From contig CATQJL010000001.1 of assembly GCA_958299035.1 (NCBI GenBank), forward strand, positions 30,912,228 through 30,976,227: 64,000 nucleotides of DNA, given 5' to 3'. The DNA is from Cylicocyclus nassatus. Its lineage: Eukaryota; Nematoda; Chromadorea; Rhabditida; Strongylidae. Positions 1 through 13,359 of this stretch are shown one piece after another. The notes beneath the pieces are model-generated. The model was not told where the DNA came from and made no database searches. It was given only the letters and a program-made list of their open reading frames with translations. A program made the position numbers and the translations under genes. Within the stretch, counting starts at the first letter, position 1; each line of letters opens with the position of its first letter.

Positions 1-2
1 AG

Positions 3-285
3 TTGCATAGCTTGCTGTATCGAAGGGTTTTGGCTGACTTAGTGCTTGCCTTCCAAATAATTCGCCTTGAAACAAAAATTGTTCCTAGTGAATTTTGGGT
101 TTGGAGACCGTGCAACGTCCGAACAGGTAGGTTTAGCTTCCACTGCATTGACTCTACTGTTCCAAATACGCTCTTCTACAACTCATTTTTCGCACGCACT
201 TCTCGATGGTTACAAAAGCTTCCTGACGCAGTTCTCTCTGCTCCTAATTCAACTACTTTCAGAAAAAAACTTCTTAATTGTGACT
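3..285 (+). pseudogene. C-terminal remnant of a non-LTR reverse transcriptase (tentative)
   Basis: An open frame entering from the left edge contains N-S-F-F-A-R-T-S-R-W-L-Q-K-L-P-D followed by S-A-P-N-S-T-T-F-R-K-K-L. This resembles the end of CR1/Jockey-type LINE proteins (F-F-x-R-T-x-x-x-W-N-x-L-P-x-x-V-x-x-A-P-x-x-x-x-F-K-x-x-L). No RT core is visible because it would lie left of the window. Confidence 0.35.
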
Positions 286-326
286 TTTTGAGATTGCTGG
301 GAATAGATGAATCCGAGTACTTTTGA

Positions 327-1676
327 GATGAAGTTTCTCCATATGTCCTTTACTTTTTTTTCTTACATTTTAAATTCTACTCTTGGCTCTGGCTCCTTTT
401 TTCTTCGGAGTATTGACTTGCTCAGATTAACGCTGGCTATTCTCTTCACTGTACTTTCCACTGCTCCATGGACTTCAGTTGGGAAGTTGATCGCCTTTTT
501 AACTCACTTATGTTGTCTCGTCTGTTTTGATTTCAGAGGCCTTGCATGGCTGCCTGTACAATTCAGTCGATACAACTCTGCTGAACTTCGGTCCACGTTC
601 CCTTTGCCTAAATTGACTATTACCTTGTTGTTTTGTTTTCAATTTCTCGTTGTATGGGTTATAGTATAGCATACATTCGTATGACCATCTTGTTCCATCA
701 GTTATTTTTTTCCTTGCTGTTTTGCTGGCATGCTCTTGACCTGAGAGGCTCTCTTACTATATACGCAGCTTAGTGTTTGTCTTCTAAATCTGACATCGTC
801 TTTGTCGTGTAACTTTATATCTCTGTCTCTTATCCTTGATCATCTTGTATCCAAATTCGATGTTAGCGTTGTTGGGGTAAGCCGAAAGAGATCTCCTGCC
901 CGCCGGGTACGCATGATTTCGCTCATTCGCCCAGGTGCTCATCCCTCTTTCTTAGCTCGAAAGTGACCGTATATTTCTATACCGTCAGGCATCGTACTTG
1001 GACTTGTACTTATACCAAGTTTAGCCCCCACGACACTGACTTTCTGACTTTGAAGACAACACTGACGAGCACCTGGTTTAGAGAATTACTCTCCTCAATT
1101 TCTCTAGGGTGTTGAGCATGTCACAATTTCGTTTCATTACTGTCTTTGCCTGTCGTTGCATTCGTGTCTTTGTACTGGCGCACTGTGCACAATAGTGTAT
1201 CAATAAATAAATACATATACTTGTAATCAGCGTGATATGCATCTTGTTTGGAATGGCTGGATTAAATTCTGACCGTTTCCTCATTATTTGTGCACCTTAA
1301 TTTACCATAACTCCACGATTGGTCGGTGTTGCAGCGGACGGTACCGAGATTGTCGGCATCTTTCTTCATATATACCACCAGGGTCAGCGTGGGGTGTGGC
1401 ATGCCACACCTGGGGGTTGTATTGAGGGATCGAGGGGGGGGGGGAGTCGTCACCAAGGCGTCCGCTGTTCGCATAACATAACATTCGTTGACAATGTCAT
1501 ATAAGCCGGTCATGCAAAATACTAGCACACTGATGTTTGACTCATTATCGTATACGTACAGTTAGCATAATTAAAAATCTATAAAGCGTAAGAGTATCGT
1601 TTTGTAATTAGCAAGTAAAATAACCCCTGTGGTCCAAGTTTCAGCGAATTCTGAGGTTTCCAGATACAGGACCACC
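327..1676. other. No gene recognised
   Basis: Short T-rich open frames only. There is a perfect palindrome GGTGTGGCATGCCACACC at about 1391-1408 and a G tract near 1433-1443. Confidence 0.5.
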
Positions 1677-2136
1677 TAACAAGGAAATGGTCAGAAGTCG
1701 AAGTGGCCAATCCATACAAGCTGCATACCTTTAAATGCAGCATAAAAAGCTGACTCTAAATCTGTCTTCGTTATCTGCAGAGCGCTCTTGTGGACGGAAT
1801 TATAAGCCTTTGAAGGCCATTATTTTGCTAAGAAATTGTGCGTGTAAAGTGCAAACTTGGCCGTACAAAGCCATTCTCGGCTCAGTGTTGGACCAAAACA
1901 TGCAAGTAGATCACTTCATATGACCCATACCTGGAGGTGAGCTGAAAAAGCAATAATGTGCCTAATTTCGCAATTTTTGTTTACGATTTTTTCGCAGTAA
2001 AGCTGCCCATAACTTCGCCTACAAAGGCGCTCTGCAGATATGGAAGACAGATTTGAAATCAACATTCTATGCTGCATCGAATGGTATACAGCTTGTATGG
2101 ATTGGCCACTTCGACTTCTGACTATTCCCTTGTAAG
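1677..2136. repeat. Palindromic MITE, family copy 1
   Basis: The arms are inverted: AGAAGTCGAAGTGGCCAATC near 1692 is answered by its reverse complement near 2105. The arms continue about 150 bp each way, including the ATGCAGCATA and AGCGCTCT/AGAGCGCC blocks. A second copy lies at 32020-32611. Confidence 0.75.
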
Positions 2137-5100
2137 TGAAATGGTCGTTTTGAAACATGTTACTTTGTTACAAAGGTAAGTTAAACTACTTCTTTTTGCG
2201 CTTAATGCATCGAACTACTATGTCTTTGCTCATATTAGGAATCCTACTTCAAATGATTTCCAAATGAAGGAATTAAGAGCAAGCCAATATCTCGTTTGTT
2301 CCATTTTTCGTCTTCAACATCTCATGCTAAAGAAGACTCAGGCTCAGATCACTGTAATGTAGACTACGAGGCTTAAGCTATCGAATAATGATACTTGTCG
2401 ATGTTCTTGATTTTGTTGATTCTTGTCGCCTTCCCTTGCGATTCACGTAGTAGCGCAGACTCAGCATGTTATCGTATCAATATTTTCGCAGTATTTTACC
2501 AGTACATTTGCATAGGTAAGGAAAAACAATTATATCTTGCTCTTGAAGAAACGTTTTCATATGAAATTCCTGTTATGTAAAGAAGAAGGTTATGCAGTAA
2601 CAAGGATATAAAAAACGCAGCTATTTGATTTGTCTAAAGGTAAATTAATAGGTACTCCACCTTTGAAACAAAGTTAATCATGCTGGAAAATGGCGATTTC
2701 ACTTAGGTGACTCAGTATCTTAAAACTTCGCTCAAATGTTGTCTACAAGGGTTAGTTGACATGCTAATTATGGATATGTTGCCCGTTATGTTTGACAGAG
2801 TCTTCAAGTAATGCTGCCTTAGGTATATAGCTCAGGGCTCCTATTGAGACAGCAATAAAAAGGGGGGGGGGGGTGTCGTAATCAGCGATCGTGCCACACC
2901 CTTTGCTTGACCCTGTATACCACTGTGCCGTGGCTAAGTACCGTTGCGGTCAAGCATAAGCATCACCTGTTAGGTGTATCTCTATAGTCCAAATGCTTGT
3001 AAGTTACTTCGCTCCGTATGAGATATTCTGCTACACGAATGAGTGCATGTCGTCTGCTCAATGAAACTCTGATAGTCTATATGTCTTGATAACACACACA
3101 GGAGCCACCATACTTCGTTACAGGTGCCACCTATTCGCCTAATGCTACAACAAAGCCAGAGTAGCCACCACGGGACGACGCTAAATGACCATACTAAACC
3201 TAATTCTAGCCATGTGTGTGATTTCGACTTATTGCGAGATGATACCTAACTACGCAACGCTTTTAAAATATGAGTTTGATAAATATAATTAGTATTATAT
3301 GAGTGATCCTTACAAGTTTGAGCAAAATCATGGTTTTGAGATAGTTGGATACTAGAATACTGCGCGTAAGCGGTCTATTGACGGCTGGAGACGTCCAACG
3401 GCGGCTGAAGCGGCTATGCTGCGGCGAACCGGACTACCAGTGCGGTATGAGGGCACCTCTACCACACGAAAAAAATAAGAGCGCGACATTGCGCTATCGG
3501 AGATGCTCAAAACTAGACAGAACCGGCGGGAACAAACGAAAGCAGAATCTCGCAACATTGCCCAGATTCCAAGGATGCTGAAAGTGTAGCGCCGTGCACT
3601 CGATTGAGGTGGAGGTTATCAAGTATTCAAATGTTTTCAAGTTATTTTCTGCATATAGTTAGCGCATACTCATGTTGTAGAGTGGATAATTTGTATGGGA
3701 AATGCGTTACGTGGATCCATATGGCGATGCAATCTTGCCCTAGCGGAAATTTTCGGATGAAAAAGAAAATTTTTATCAAGTGACGTTTGATAATTTGTCG
3801 AACCTAGTCAGATACAGCAATTGCTTGATATTACGAGGCGGACAGACTACAGCTATTAAGCTAAGTGTCATCACTCTGGTGAAAGACGTAAGCAGTAATA
3901 CAGGTTCCGCTTTCACGAAGTAATTTTTGTAAATCAGATTTTTCTAATACTTAAAACTTTTGTGTCCTTTGCCATACTTTTCTTTTCTTCCTTTCTCTTT
4001 ACTTTCTTTCTTGTTCCATTTCTACACTGTGCGTCTGTTGCATCATCAGTGCAGTACAGTTTCAATATTTTGAGTCCGAATGCTTCTACATTTAGTGATA
4101 AACAGTGGGCCTTCCAGAGGGCATGCGACTACTTCGCACCAAAATAATTTTTCGCAAGCAAAATTTGAAAAAGAACATGATTTAAAAGTTATGAAGCTCC
4201 GTAATATAGCGCGCATGGTTTTTCTTTGATTTTTGTACGGAATCATTTCGGAATCATAAATTTTAGGCTATGGTCGAAATCATTATATAAAGTGTTGTTG
4301 GTAATCTTGTATAAGGGTATCATAAACATCTTCTGACGACTTCCCAGTCCGATCGGTTGTACTAGATGAAATAAGCAGATAAGAAGCAGGCCACTATAGA
4401 TTGTTTCTATGAAGTAAGAGAAAGAAAACCAAACTGTGAAGTAAGCATCAGATGAAATTCCATTGTGCGAATACTTAAAGTGATGGAAAAACACTTTATT
4501 TCATAGAACGCACGTGAAAGCATTATGTTAAGAGGAGTGAGGAGGATCACCCAAGGGGTAGAGGACTATATGTTGCCGAAAAAGGGCGGTCCCCGCGGTC
4601 ATTTGCGACAAATACGCACCCTTGTATATGCGCGGACAAGCGTTCCTGCAGGAAATCCGCGCGGGACTCTTTCAAATTCGGCGACATATTGTCCTCCACC
4701 CTCATTTAAGATGACTTTGAGGAAGCTCACGCCTTTAGGAGGGTAATTACGGGAATTTTTGATGTTGATGCAAAACTTGAAGTTTTCGCTGCAACAATTT
4801 TCAAAACCGTAATTGTGAACTCATGGAAGCCATAATTACTTTCCGGGCGCTTTATGCGATAAATACCTTCAGCCGCAAACTTATGAAAATTCACTACTCC
4901 TTCGAGCTCCAGAAAAAATTCCACACCGCCTCTCAAAGGCGCTTTGCAGATACCGAAAGCAGATATTAAATTAGTTTTTCAGGCCTATAAGGTAGTAAGG
5001 TATAGGCCTATAAGGTACAGTTTATAATGAAAGCCATTTCGAGCAAGCATTCTTCCATGGTTGATTAGAATCACAGTTTCTACCAAATTACTATCACTCG

Positions 5101-5614
5101 TAAAGTTTTGAAAACAATTTGATTTTAGATTTTCTTCCTCTATCCTCTTTCCTCTTGCCAAGACCCCACCCCCTTTCCCCCCCCCCCCCCACCCCCTCCC
5201 CCTTCTGAAGATCTAGGAAAAAGCTAGTTTATTAAAGGCCGGTTATCTTGCTCCTAAATAAAAAGGGTTCCCTTTATATAGTATGAAGGCTCATGAAAAT
5301 TCTAAGTGGCGGGGGAGTAGGGAAAATCCATTCTCCAAATTAGAGAAAATTTTTTGAATTTTAATTTTCTCAATATTCCTTGGTGGGATATTGGCAGCGG
5401 AAAACTTTCTTGAGATTCTTATAGAATCCTAATTGATTTACATTGAAGATTGTTTTACTGTAACGAAATGCTCACGAGAATACCCAAATTCTCTGTTTCC
5501 TATAAACAGTGACCGCCAAAAAGTTGCGAACAAGCCGCCTTCCTTTTTTCATCGCTCATTTTCGGATGGAAAACGAAGACGAAAAAAAGGTTGGATTGCA
5601 TATTGTGATAGAGC
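2137..5614. other. No gene recognised; simple repeats
   Basis: This is AT-rich non-coding sequence. G and C homopolymer tracts lie near 2862-2873 and 5176-5190. A GC-richer block at 3345-3580 is open on both strands but matches no family I know. A stretch at 4915-4960 (CTCAAAGGCGCTTTGCAGAT) resembles part of the MITE at 1677. Confidence 0.4.
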
Positions 5615-8545
5615 TCACCAAGAGCTAAAACCCGCACATTGCGCTTTCTGGAAAACATGTGTTATAAAAGTTTTAAAAATCTTTTTCTAAAAAAGTCCGA
5701 AAATGGCCGCGTCACAATCTCGCGGACAATAATTCTTCGAACGCGAAAATTTTCTGCTAGGTCTTCTCTTGGAGCAAAGACAGAAGTTATCCGAACAGAT
5801 AAGCATACTATATCGTAGAACTCATCGAGGACAATATCGGATAATGGTTCCTTTCAAAAAACCCATGCTTGAATTTTGTTTTGCTTAAAAAATAATTTTT
5901 AATTTTTTTCTTCAAGCCAAATTTCTTTACATGGAAATCTATTCAAGGCATTCCAACAGGAACTTTCGGATAAAGTGGATGCTCTTTGCCATCCTCTATG
6001 CATCGGACGTGTGCTGGAGAGTTTCTTTGCTGAAAATGGCTCTTGACAGTGTGTGCACATGACCCCACCTGCATCTCACCGCTGACTTGCACCGCTTTGC
6101 AGGCTTGTATCTCAGCCGACAGCTAATACACGAGCCTGCATGTAGGCTCATTCGAAAGAGCGTGACTTCCTGGACAAGATGGTGTGCAAAAGGGTTGGGT
6201 ATGAGAAACAGCAGAGATTCGGCGGATGGGGAGACAAAGCGCAGCTTTAGTGGTAGGCTAAGGATTTTTCAGTCAAAATTGAGCAAAGCTATTTTCGGCA
6301 CCAGTTTCATCCTGGAAGTTTAAAACCATCAATTTTCTTGTAATAGATCCAATTCGGAGCTCTAAAACCGTTCTAGTGTTGATAAGAGCCTTTACTCCAT
6401 TCACCTCTAAGGCTGGGCTTTGTCATCCCATCCGCCAAATCTCTGCTGTTTGACATACCCACCTCTTTTGCAAACCATCTTGTCCAGGAAGTCACGCTCT
6501 TTCGAATGAGCCTACCTGCAGCTCGTGTAATAACTGTCGGCTGAGATACAAGCCTGCAAAACGGTGAGTCAGCGGTGAGGTGCAGGCATACCTTCGATAC
6601 ATAGAGCCATGTACTCTGGTAACCTTCACTTTGAGCGTCATGATAGAACACAACCTTCACCTGGAGAGAAGTACAGAAGTCATCCGGGGCGAAGCCCCGG
6701 ATATTACGACATAACTAATGACATAAGCATACAGGGATAAATGTGAATGGGGTGCAAATGTAAATATGTAGTGACATCCAAAAGAAGCTCAAAAAACCGA
6801 AGAATTGCGTTTTTATGGCCTTTTTTTCGCTGAAAGGAAGGTTTTTGTTCAAAAATATAATTGGAAACTAAGACAAAACTTCTCAATCAACCTTCCCCTA
6901 GACGGCGATGAGCGCTGGAAGTTCACGAAAGCCGCTGGAGTTCAATAAAAACGAGAAACTGCGATCAAATTTTGCGCAGAGAGGCGCCACATAAATGCTG
7001 GTCTATCTCGTTATAAAGTGACTTTCAAGACCCGCGACGTTGTCAGTGCTCCTGGCCGTCTCATGAGGATCACAACGATATGTAATGTTATAGGGTTGCG
7101 TTGTGACCCCGCGGAGATCAATGACCAGAGCCAAATGCCCCGCCGGCTCTGGTCTGTCTCCGTTGCTCGTCTGCGTCTCCTCACGTTGCGCGCTACCTCG
7201 CTACCTCAAATGCGGGGTGCGGGGCATTTGGCTCTGATACCCTTTTCTTTGTTGTTCGGAGCCCAATTACAACAATCTATATATCATACTGAAGCTCTTG
7301 ATCTCTATTTTTACGCTGACAACGTCGCAAGACTCCTTTTTATGATTTGAACGAGAAATCTGGAAAAAACGGCGTTTTCGAAAACCTCTTGTTTTTTCTT
7401 CAATTTAACTTTTTTCACTCGGTTTTTTTTGTGTATTCCATAGATCTTGTTTCTGTCTATGACGTAGACAACGTCGCCGAACTTGATTCTTTGCTTACGC
7501 CGGTTTTTTGTGAAAATTACTAAAAAGTGCGTTTTTCTTTACCTTGTACTCTTTCAGTGCTTTCGCAACGAATTTTCTCCAGCTTGGACGATACCTGCTC
7601 AGCATGATGAGCGGAAGAATTCAGACAACGTCGCAGGATACGAAACGACTATGCGAGGGTGAAAATTTAAAGGACGCATCAAAAATCAGATTTTCGTCGA
7701 TGTGCAACATATCTTTTCAGACGTGTTTAACATGTTCAATTCGATTACTGACAAGTTTTCCTTCTTTCGGTTTCCCAACTACCGCCACAGCTAAACAGCG
7801 CTTTTTTTTGATTGGAAAAGAACTTTGTTCTTGTTGCCACCCAATTTAACCGGCAATCCTGAAGAGGAAACTGTGCTTAGGAAACCACCAAGTTAAGGTT
7901 TCAAATTTGGTGATGTGCTAACCTCTGCTTTATATGAATTTTCCAAGTTTCCTGGTTCAATTCATATTTCTAAATTTCATCTATTTTTCTGAAACAACCT
8001 TCACTTTTTATAGGGGGCAAGAACTCAAACAACTATCACTTTCTAGGCTCTATCTCTTGACTATCGAAGGTATGGGTGCAGATGGGGTCGTGCACACACT
8101 GTCAAGAGCCATTTTCAGCAAAGAAACTCTCCAGCACACGTCCGATGCATGGAGGATGGCAAAGAGCATCCACTTTATCCGAAAGTCCCTGTTGGAATGC
8201 CTTGAATAGATTTCCATGTAAAGAAATTTGGCTGGAAGAAGGAAATAAAAAATTATTTTTTGAAAAAAAAGCAAAACAAAATTCAAGCTTGGATTTTTTT
8301 GAAAGGAACCAATACCCGATATTGTCCTCGATGAGTTCTACGATATAGTATGCTTATCTGTTCGGATAACTTCTGTCTTTGCTCCAAGAGAAGATCTAAC
8401 AGAAAATTTTTGCGTTCGAAGAATTATTGTCCGCGAGATTGTGAAGCGGCCATTTTCGGACTTTTTTCTAGAAAAAGATTTTTAAAACTTTTATAATACA
8501 TGTTTTCCAGAAAGCGCAATATGTGGGTTGTAGCGTTGAAGAGAT
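5615..8545. mobile_element. Large palindromic element, interrupted
   Basis: The left arm (about 5615-6260) is the reverse complement of the right arm, which is split into 6400-6586 and 8075-8545. Matches include ACATTGCGCTTTCTGGAAAA (5636) against TTTTCCAGAAAGCGCAATAT (8501), and the block GAGCGTGACTTCCTGGACAA (6158) against its complement near 6485. Removing the 1,488-bp insertion at 6587-8074 and one target duplication restores a continuous right arm. No transposase frame is seen, so it is non-autonomous. Confidence 0.8.
6587..8074. mobile_element. Nested 1,488-bp TIR element (hAT-like by 8-bp target duplication)
   Basis: The ends are inverted: CATACCTTCGATA at 6587 and TATCGAAGGTATG ending at 8074. 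The flanks carry an 8-bp duplication, GGTGCAGG against GGTGCAGA (7 of 8). Inside are a hairpin CCGGGGCGAAGCCCCGG (about 6686) and the block CCAGAGCCAAATG...CATTTGGCTCTG. No transposase is visible. A second copy is at 19269-20975. The superfamily call rests only on the duplication length. Confidence 0.75.
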
Positions 8546-8555
8546 ACCGTTATTA

Positions 8556-9334
8556 TTAGGTTGTCCGGAAGTTTATGTCCGTTTTGAATTTCAACCGCAA
8601 TAAGTCATTTCTCATTTCTAGATAGTACGCAAAGTACCATTCGATAGAGCAAAGCAAGCTCCATAAGACGGCAGTCCTGCTTTAGCGATAGCTATGATCC
8701 ATCTCGAGTTTCAAGCCAGAAACTAAAAAGATTCAACTGCCCGAAAAATCGAGAAAAGTCGTAACTCTGTTCATAAAAATCCTACAAAAATTCTAATGTG
8801 CCCACGTAAACACTGTCAACATAAGACATCTATATACGCCGTTGCCGTATTTTTCATCTGTTAGAAATCAAGAGAGTGGAAATTCTCGTGCATTTGCCAA
8901 AGTGATGCTGTGCTGTCCCCACATAGGTAATTGTGTACTACAAACCTGTAGAAGTGCAAATGTAAATTTTCAGCTCTGTGCATGCTTTAGTTCTTGAGAA
9001 ATATCGAATACAGCTTTCCCAAGTCAGAGGGTCCAAATTGAAATTCAGATTTCTCGAGAATTATAGCTTATAGAGAGCTGAAAATTACATTTGTACTTCT
9101 ACTGGTTTGTAGCATACAATACCTATGTGGGGACAGCACATCATTACTTTGACAAATGCATGAAGGTTTGGCTCAAAACTCGTGGTGGATTAGAGCTGTT
9201 GCTAAAGCATGGCTGCCATCTTGTACAGCATGCTTTGCTCTATCGAATCCTACCTTGAAACCTACTTAAAATTAGGAAGTGTATGACTTATTGCGGTTGA
9301 AATTCGAAACGGACATTAATTTCCGGACAACTAA
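8556..9334. mobile_element. 779-bp palindromic mariner-type MITE
   Basis: The inverted ends are TTAGGTTGTCCGGAAGTTTA at 8556 and its near reverse complement ending at 9334, flanked by TA at 8554-8555 and 9335-9336. Homology of the arms continues far inward: GTGCTGTCCCCACATAGGTA near 8910 is answered at about 9122-9141. There is no transposase frame. Confidence 0.8.
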
Positions 9335-9969
9335 TAAATTTTGCTTGTACTTATAGCGACTTCCTAAAATCAAGTGTGATTGTTTTTGTTTGTTGTTTCA
9401 ACTAGAAGTAGTATACCATCAAAAGGTTAAATTCAAGATGCGGCGCTGGAACCGGGTCAAGCTGGATACCGCTCTTCGCGGAAAAGCAAGCTGCCGCTGT
9501 TGGCTAGCATGGCGAAAGCATGCCGAAAGCATGCCGTCCGCGAATAAACAGAAGTCTTGTTCACATTCAAAATTCAAATCACAATGATATGACACTAATT
9601 GTTGTGACATGCGCGTGGGGACTTCAACTATGGCATAAAAATTTATGAAAACGTGAAAATGTGCCCAAGTTTTTTCCATATTAGCTTTAGGGGTTCCAGC
9701 TGGTAGTTGAAGTGAAACATACCGTTTGTTTACATAACTGATCATACTTTATTGCATAAAATGTGTCTTCTAAAGGTTTTCATACGGAGAAAAGATGACC
9801 TCTTTATCTTATCTGTATTATAGCCCTCGAAATTCCACTGGCGGTGTATTCTGCCCCGGCCACAAAACCTAATTTTAAGTAAACCGACGCGCAAATTATT
9901 CATTTTCGCTGGCCACTCGGTGACCATTACGCTTGAAGTCGACTGCACTAAATCCCCGTATTAATGTAG
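9335..9969. other. No gene recognised
   Basis: Short overlapping open frames on both strands around 9390-9745 show no known motif and no convincing splice sites. Confidence 0.4.
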
Positions 9970-10094
9970 GCTGAACGCCCGCGAGGTGGCGCGCGCGGAC
10001 GCCGGCTGCAGGGGTCAAAAGGGCCAATGCTAAAAGTAGTCCGCAGGCCACGGATTTAGGCCCGCGTGGCCCGCATCCCCCTCGCGGGCGTTTA
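9970..10094. repeat. GC-rich hairpin repeat
   Basis: Arms AACGCCCGCGAGGTGG at about 9972 and CCCCCTCGCGGGCGTT ending about 10092 are inverted, with a GC-rich centre. It is a small MITE-like structure in an AT-rich setting. Confidence 0.6.
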
Positions 10095-10508
10095 TTGTTA
10101 GAACAGAGAGCGATACGGTGATTTTATGCAGTCGGCCATACCTTGAAAATCTATTTACTTTTTTTGTTGTCCCGACACTTCGCTGTCTCATTCGCAGAAG
10201 GCGGAGAGAAAGGCGATGAGGGTAATGAGAGAAATGGGGGAATTGGAGGATAAGGAAAAAGGAAATGATGTTCTTTCTTACTTTATGTTTCCTGCTTTTT
10301 GCCCGTATTGTAGGTTGAGCCAAAGTTCTGCACAAAATAGCTAATATGGTATCAAGACTACATATCTTCTTAAGTTTTTTTATTTTGATTTCGTGATTTT
10401 ACACAAATACGCAGATGCACTGTCTTGAAATCTGCCGATTAACGCACTCTAAATGTTAAGTTACAAAGCATGACGCAGTACTTACAGCGATGCATAGTTT
10501 TCGTACTT

Positions 10509-10980
10509 ACAAGGAAAGGATACTAACTTATCGTTAGATTCGCCTTTTGAGATGAGACACTATACTTGAAATCAGCTTTGAACACTGATTCCAAATGTGC
10601 TGTTCCTAGCTGCTTAGTATTAATCCGGAGCGAATTATGGGCTTGCTGTTGTGAGTAACTAGAAAACTTCTGAATGTCCTAAGACGCGTGTAGATAACAA
10701 TCTGGCTCGAAAAAAGTGCTAGGATGTTAAACTAGCATCGAATTAATCTTTCGACCTTGAAAGGAAGCATTATACAATTGCACAAACACCTAGAGGTCGA
10801 CACCTTGGCATCAGTAGGTTGAGGACCAGGCAAACTTTGCGTAGAAAGAGACCACAATTCGCTCAAGAATAAAGCTAAGCAGCTAGGAACAGCATATTTG
10901 GAATCAGCGTTCCAAGCGGATTTCAAATATACATTTCTCTCGCAAAAGGCGAATCTAAGTTAGTATCCTTCCCTTGTTAG
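10509..10980. mobile_element. Inverted-repeat MITE (~470 bp)
   Basis: The left arm AAGGAAAGGATACTAACTTA (10512) and right arm TAAGTTAGTATCCTTCCCTT (about 10956) are inverted. The arms continue through AGGCGAATC, TGCTGTTCCTAGCTGCTTAG and GAGCGAATTATGG for about 130 bp. No coding capacity is seen. Confidence 0.75.
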
Positions 10981-11604
10981 CCACGAAGTGAAAGCACGAG
11001 GTGCTCCTAATTTGTTACGGATTTGAAGTATTTTGAAAAAATTAGATTGATAGCATACTTTCTTCAATTTACTCTATGCGAAGCACTAAATGGTTGAAAA
11101 ATTGTGAGCGATGATCCTCAAACAAGTATTACATTAAGGCAAACCAACACTCTTCTCACAGAATAAAAACCTAGAATTCAAGCTTTCGTGGTCGTTGTGT
11201 TCTGATTCTTACTATAATACACACTGATTCCTCCAAGCGCTCCGGCAGAGTTTTTTCGGTCGCTTTTTCCTCAACCCCATGCATGAGGAGGGTCATTTCT
11301 TATAAATTCTAGAAAAAGGAAGCAGAAAAAATTAGAAGAGGCCAATAACTACTATCGTCAGCAAGGGATGTGTTTGCAGTATGTCCCCGCTTGGATATTT
11401 TTCAGCTCTGAGCTACGCGTCCAATAGTTTATTCACAACTGTATGTGATGCTATTGTTTACATGCTGATTACAAAAACGTTAGATTTCGGAACTATCAAC
11501 TGCTTATCGACTACCTTTATCTGGAAATATAACGGCCACCAAATGATGATAGAGCATAGACAAGCATTACTGTCCGCAATACTAGCGCTCAAGCTTTTTT
11601 CTCC
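10981..11604. other. No gene recognised
   Basis: This is AT-rich sequence. One 85-codon frame at 11381-11638 has an ordinary hydrophobic composition and no motif. Confidence 0.4.
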
Positions 11605-12240
11605 GGAGCAAAAACTCGCTCATTACTTCCCTGCTTAGAGGCAAAAATAAGGTTTTTCCTGGAGGAATGTTATTTTTTGCCACGTCATTAGCGAAAATGT
11701 CTATTTGCAAAAAGACTCCAAATGTTTTCCCTAAGTGACCAAGGCTCGCTCATTGTTTTTTTCATGCTAATTCTTCCCATGTCTAAAGCTCGTTCATTGC
11801 TTTTCTGTCTAGTTGCAGAAGCAAAGTTTTTCCAGAGCACCTACTCCAATGATTAATTTTCGCTAAATTAAGTGAAAATCTTCCGTAAGACCAAAGGTTT
11901 TCTTTCAAGTGTCTTTTTACAGGAAGCTCTTAGATGTTTTTGAAGTGACCAAACCTCGCTCACTGTTTTTCTGTTAGGTGCAAAAGTAGGATTTTTGGAG
12001 CACATGCGCTAAATTTCTTGCTTCATGAAGTAGTTTTCTTTATGAAAATGTTTTTGGTTATAGCCCCGAGCTTTTTCTTTCTGTGAGGCCAAAACTCGCT
12101 CATTGCTTTTCGTATAGGTGCAAAAGTAGAATTTCTCAAAATCAATGCTCTGAGAATCGGAGTATCCACCAGATGAAAACTCCTCACGAAAAAAGGGCTA
12201 TTTTTGCGAAAATGTCTTTTCATTAAGCCCCAGAGCGTTC
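11605..12240. repeat. Degenerate tandem repeat, about five units
   Basis: The phrase CTCGCTCATTGCTTTTC...AGGTGCAAAAGTAG, or variants of it, recurs near 11615, 11745, 11790, 11955 and 12092. Each is followed by AAATTT and GAAAATGTNTTT blocks. Spacing is irregular, from 50 to 170 bp. Confidence 0.6.
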
Positions 12241-13359
12241 TCTCCAGGGCGACTACGGATCGTCGTATCGTAGTCTAAAAAAAGGCTGAACAGAGTGCAC
12301 TTTACAAAAAAGGAATTTTCCTTGAGACGTTGTGGAACATTAGCCCCCTACCTCTCCCCACCCCTTCCCTATCTGCTTCGAATTCAGCATAATCGCTGAA
12401 TTGAGTTAGTTGGAAAAGATTGATAAAATCAATGAAGGTGACCAATAAATTTGAAATCATCGTTGCGCGTCAGCGCGCCTGCATACCTCGGCGTGCTGAC
12501 TCGCAAACTAGCTCAGAGTTTGCAAAAAAAAACGACAAAATTGATAGAGGAAATCAATAACACAAAATCAACATTGTGCTCGTAATCAGCCTGCTCGCTT
12601 ATCCCCTACGCCCGACTCCCAGCCCAGCAGCTTGAACTATGCAAAAATCGATAGAATCATGAAAGGTAATGGTATGGATATGTAGTCGATATTTCTAAGA
12701 TCTTTTTTTTGTTTTTCAATCACCATGCTCACATACACGCCTGTGCCAACTGTTAGCCGCGTGCTTCGTAAGATTGGCTCGTACGCCGTGTACGTCGCGC
12801 AGCTAGCCCAATCCAACTAGCAAAAAATTCGCTTCGCCGCGAGACCGTAGTGCAAGCATCTTCGACATTAACACAGTGACGACCGCTTGACACACATGGT
12901 GTCAAGGCTTGAATTAATTCAAAGTGACTAATATCCTGGAGTAAACTAACTCCATGAACTTTCTTTTGCACTAAATCTAGGGTTGACCTCTGCCTTTTTT
13001 GTCTGCCTTTCAGAACTACTTTAGGTGTACTGTAGATGGCAGTATGCGTAATTATAGTTGGAAAATCTGGGCTGCTCCGTAAATGGCTTTGGTCCCAAAA
13101 GGCAGACAACTGCAAATTTGCATGGTCGTCAATGTCTTAATGAGTGCTGCTCTCAGCTCTCCATCATTGAGTGACCGTTATAGTATATCAGGGGCGGGAC
13201 GAGGGGAAATGGTGGACGTTGCGAAGTTTTAGAGAGTTAATTATATGGGTTAGAAAAATGTGCAAGTGACTTATTCTATTTGTAAATAATTAAAATGATT
13301 TTTAAAATTCTTAATAATTCAAATTAGCCTTGTAAAAGCTTCTTTTTGGGGGCTATATA
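12241..13359. other. Dispersed-repeat sequence; unassigned 120-codon frame
   Basis: The blocks CCAACTNTTAGNCGCGTNCTT (12745 and about 14280) and AATCGATA/CCCAGCC recur elsewhere in the window (34850-35230, 50770-50990). A minus-strand open frame at 13115-12753 has no motif that I recognise. Confidence 0.35.

Noticed and set aside
7018..7350. A 110-codon frame as a coding gene
   Set aside because: It lies inside the 1,488-bp TIR element, and the corresponding region of the second copy does not keep the frame.
12753..13115. A 120-codon minus frame as a gene
   Set aside because: No domain or splice support; it overlaps dispersed-repeat sequence.
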